Shown here piece after piece: positions 5,441 through 6,498 of a DNA stretch of 6,498 nt. The translations under genes were made by a program, and so were the position numbers. Source of the DNA: an uncultured Kiritimatiellota bacterium (GTDB lineage Bacteria; Verrucomicrobiota; Kiritimatiellia; RFP12; UBA1067); NCBI GenBank assembly GCA_934654805.1, contig CAKUGW010000145.1, positions 1 through 6,498 of the forward strand, given 5' to 3'. Under the pieces are notes generated by a model. That model was not told the DNA's origin and ran no database searches. It was given only the letters and a program-made list of their open reading frames with translations. How positions within the stretch are numbered: the stretch's first letter is position 1; the number at the start of each line of letters is the position of its first letter.

Positions 5441-6498
5441 TCACAGTCCTTTCGATGCCCGCGTAGCATAGCAACTCTCCGCACGGCGCACAATCCCGTC
5501 CCGCCCGCCCACGAGTCCCCAGGCCTTCAGCGGCTCGACGGGAAGGCCCATGATGTTCTCGTAGCTGCCCGCGTACGATTCGACGATCAGGTCGCCCGAC
5601 TCGTCGATGTCGTAGGCCCCCGCCCGGTCCGTCGGCTTCACGCGCGCGACGTAGTCGTCGATCAGCGCGTCCGACAGCGGACGGAACGTGACGTCCGAAC
5701 GGACGACCCGCACGTCGCCGTCGTACGCGACGCCCGTGAAGACCGTGTGGGTCTGGCCGCTCAGCTCCCGCAGGAAGGCCTTCGCCTCGTCGAGGTCGCG
5801 CGGCTTCCCGTAGATCTTGCCGTCGAACCAAACGATCGTGTCCGCGCTCAGCACGTGCGCGGCGGACACCGCCCGTCCCTTCGCCAAGGCGTTTTCCCTC
5901 ACCGTCCGCTCGGGATCGTGCGGATAGCAGACCTCCGGCGCGTCGCTCTTGACGACGGCGAAATCGACGCCGAGCGACTGGAGAATCTTCGCCCGGCGCG
6001 GCGATCCGCTCGCGAGCGTCAGGAACTTCACCGGCCCGTCGCGCAGAACCGCGAGCCGACCGTCTTCGACCCTGACGACGGTCGAGGCCGTGCCGCCCGG
6101 CGAGACGCCGTCATCGACGACGAGATCGGCCGAAAGCCCGATGTCCTTCAGCGCGGCTTCGGCGTCCGTCGCCGCGCGCCGCCCGGAGAGGTTCGCGCTC
6201 GTCACGCGCAGCGCGCCGCCGCAGGCCGCGATCAGCCGCCGCGTCCAGTCGTGGTCGGGGACGCGCACGCCTTCGCCCTGCGCGACGACCGTGAGCGCCC
6301 CCGGCCAGCGCTTCCGCCCGACGGACGCGGCCTCGGACCCGATGAACTTCGCCGCGCCGTCCGCATCGCTCGCGAGAAGCGCAATCGGCTTGCGCGCGTC
6401 ACGCGCCTTGATCGCGTAGAGGCGCTCGACGGCTTCGGGGAAGCCCGGATGCGCGGCGAGCCCGTAGACGGTATCCGTCGGGATCACCGCGACGCCGC
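5441..6498 (-). CDS. YrdC/Sua5 (threonylcarbamoyl-AMP synthase) fused to Maf nucleotide pyrophosphatase; 5' end outside window
   Basis: One uninterrupted frame carries two enzymes. Bases 6498 to about 6032 encode a YrdC/Sua5 domain, which makes threonylcarbamoyl-AMP from Thr, bicarbonate and ATP for tRNA t6A. It shows GVAVIPTDTVYGLA at the window edge, then KARDARKPIALL, RWPGALTVVA, LRVTSANLSG and, near its end, STVVRVEDGRLAVLRDGPV. Bases about 6031 to 5441 encode a complete Maf domain (about 196 residues), a house-cleaning pyrophosphatase for non-canonical or modified NTPs: LTLASGSPRRAKIL, ENALAKGRA, LSADTIVWFDGKIYGKP, LSGQTHTVFTGVA, DRAGAYDID and SYENIMGLPVEPL. The linker is almost nil. A GTG occurs at 6031 (VKFLTLASGS), but no stop lies between the domains and no good Shine-Dalgarno precedes it, so a true fusion is preferred. 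The first residues lie beyond 6498; the GTG at 6487 is internal, because GGVAV upstream matches the family. It heads queF by three bases. The usual GAYGIQ of Maf reads GAYDID. Confidence 0.88.
   Translation of the reverse strand, partial: GVAVIPTDTVYGLAAHPGFPEAVERLYAIKARDARKPIALLASDADGAAKFIGSEAASVGRKRWPGALTVVAQGEGVRVPDHDWTRRLIAACGGALRVTSANLSGRRAATDAEAALKDIGLSADLVVDDGVSPGGTASTVVRVEDGRLAVLRDGPVKFLTLASGSPRRAKILQSLGVDFAVVKSDAPEVCYPHDPERTVRENALAKGRAVSAAHVLSADTIVWFDGKIYGKPRDLDEAKAFLRELSGQTHTVFTGVAYDGDVRVVRSDVTFRPLSDALIDDYVARVKPTDRAGAYDIDESGDLIVESYAGSYENIMGLPVEPLKAWGLVGGRDGIVRRAESCYATRASKGL
5447..5452 (-). promoter_or_regulatory. Shine-Dalgarno of queF
   Basis: AAAGGA reads leftward nine bases before the queF ATG at 5437. 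It lies within the last codons of the YrdC-Maf gene (Lys-Gly), so the two genes are tightly joined. Confidence 0.65.

Noticed and set aside
5438..5470. Possible preQ1 riboswitch ahead of queF
   Set aside because: Only three bases separate queF from the preceding coding sequence, and the upstream bases are the conserved end of the Maf reading frame. No H-type pseudoknot pattern was seen.
6485..6487. GTG as the start of the YrdC-Maf protein
   Set aside because: The codons before it (GGVA) match the conserved strand preceding PTDTVYGLA in Sua5/YrdC proteins, so the gene begins beyond the window.

Overview
The window is a GC-rich bacterial chromosome segment, roughly two thirds G+C by eye, with no rRNA, tRNA, CRISPR array or insertion sequence that I can see. 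The gene complement suggests a carbohydrate-degrading member of the PVC superphylum, possibly Kiritimatiellota, Lentisphaerota or a related Verrucomicrobia lineage. The pointers are a XylR-like AraC regulator paired with a compact UxaC, and an in-frame palindromic repeat encoding a 'GQDARCPGG'-type peptide (its opposite strand reads 'AAGILPV'), which I recall from such genomes. This assignment is an inference.

Left and centre (1-4559) form a hexuronate-use locus. A divergent pair starts from a 94-bp intergenic region (3305-3398). Rightward runs a XylR-type regulator, with a sugar-binding-protein-like domain followed by an AraC-type DNA-binding domain. Leftward runs a three-gene operon: a sodium:solute symporter, glucuronate isomerase (uxaC), and an SDR oxidoreductase of the fructuronate reductase/mannonate oxidoreductase type that leaves the window at base 1. 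The leftward genes are tightly coupled by TTGA and ATGA stop-start overlaps. The expected logic is: the symporter imports uronate, UxaC converts glucuronate to fructuronate, and the SDR reduces it to mannonate. A mannonate dehydratase would be expected beyond base 1. Both divergent promoters carry the same extended -10 element, TGCTATACT, so close to the start codons that the mRNAs are probably leaderless or nearly so.

Right side (4660-6498, all leftward) holds housekeeping genes. A YrdC/Sua5 domain fused in one frame to a Maf nucleotide pyrophosphatase enters from the right edge. Three bases after it comes queF (queuosine biosynthesis), and then a decayed remnant of the ribosome-assembly GTPase Der. 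YrdC and QueF both serve tRNA modification. The 100-bp convergent gap at 4560-4659 holds no recognisable gene or strong terminator.

The most notable points are the coding palindromic repeat inside uxaC, the YrdC-Maf fusion, the internally deleted der fragment, and the paired leaderless promoters. I found no convincing wholly new system.
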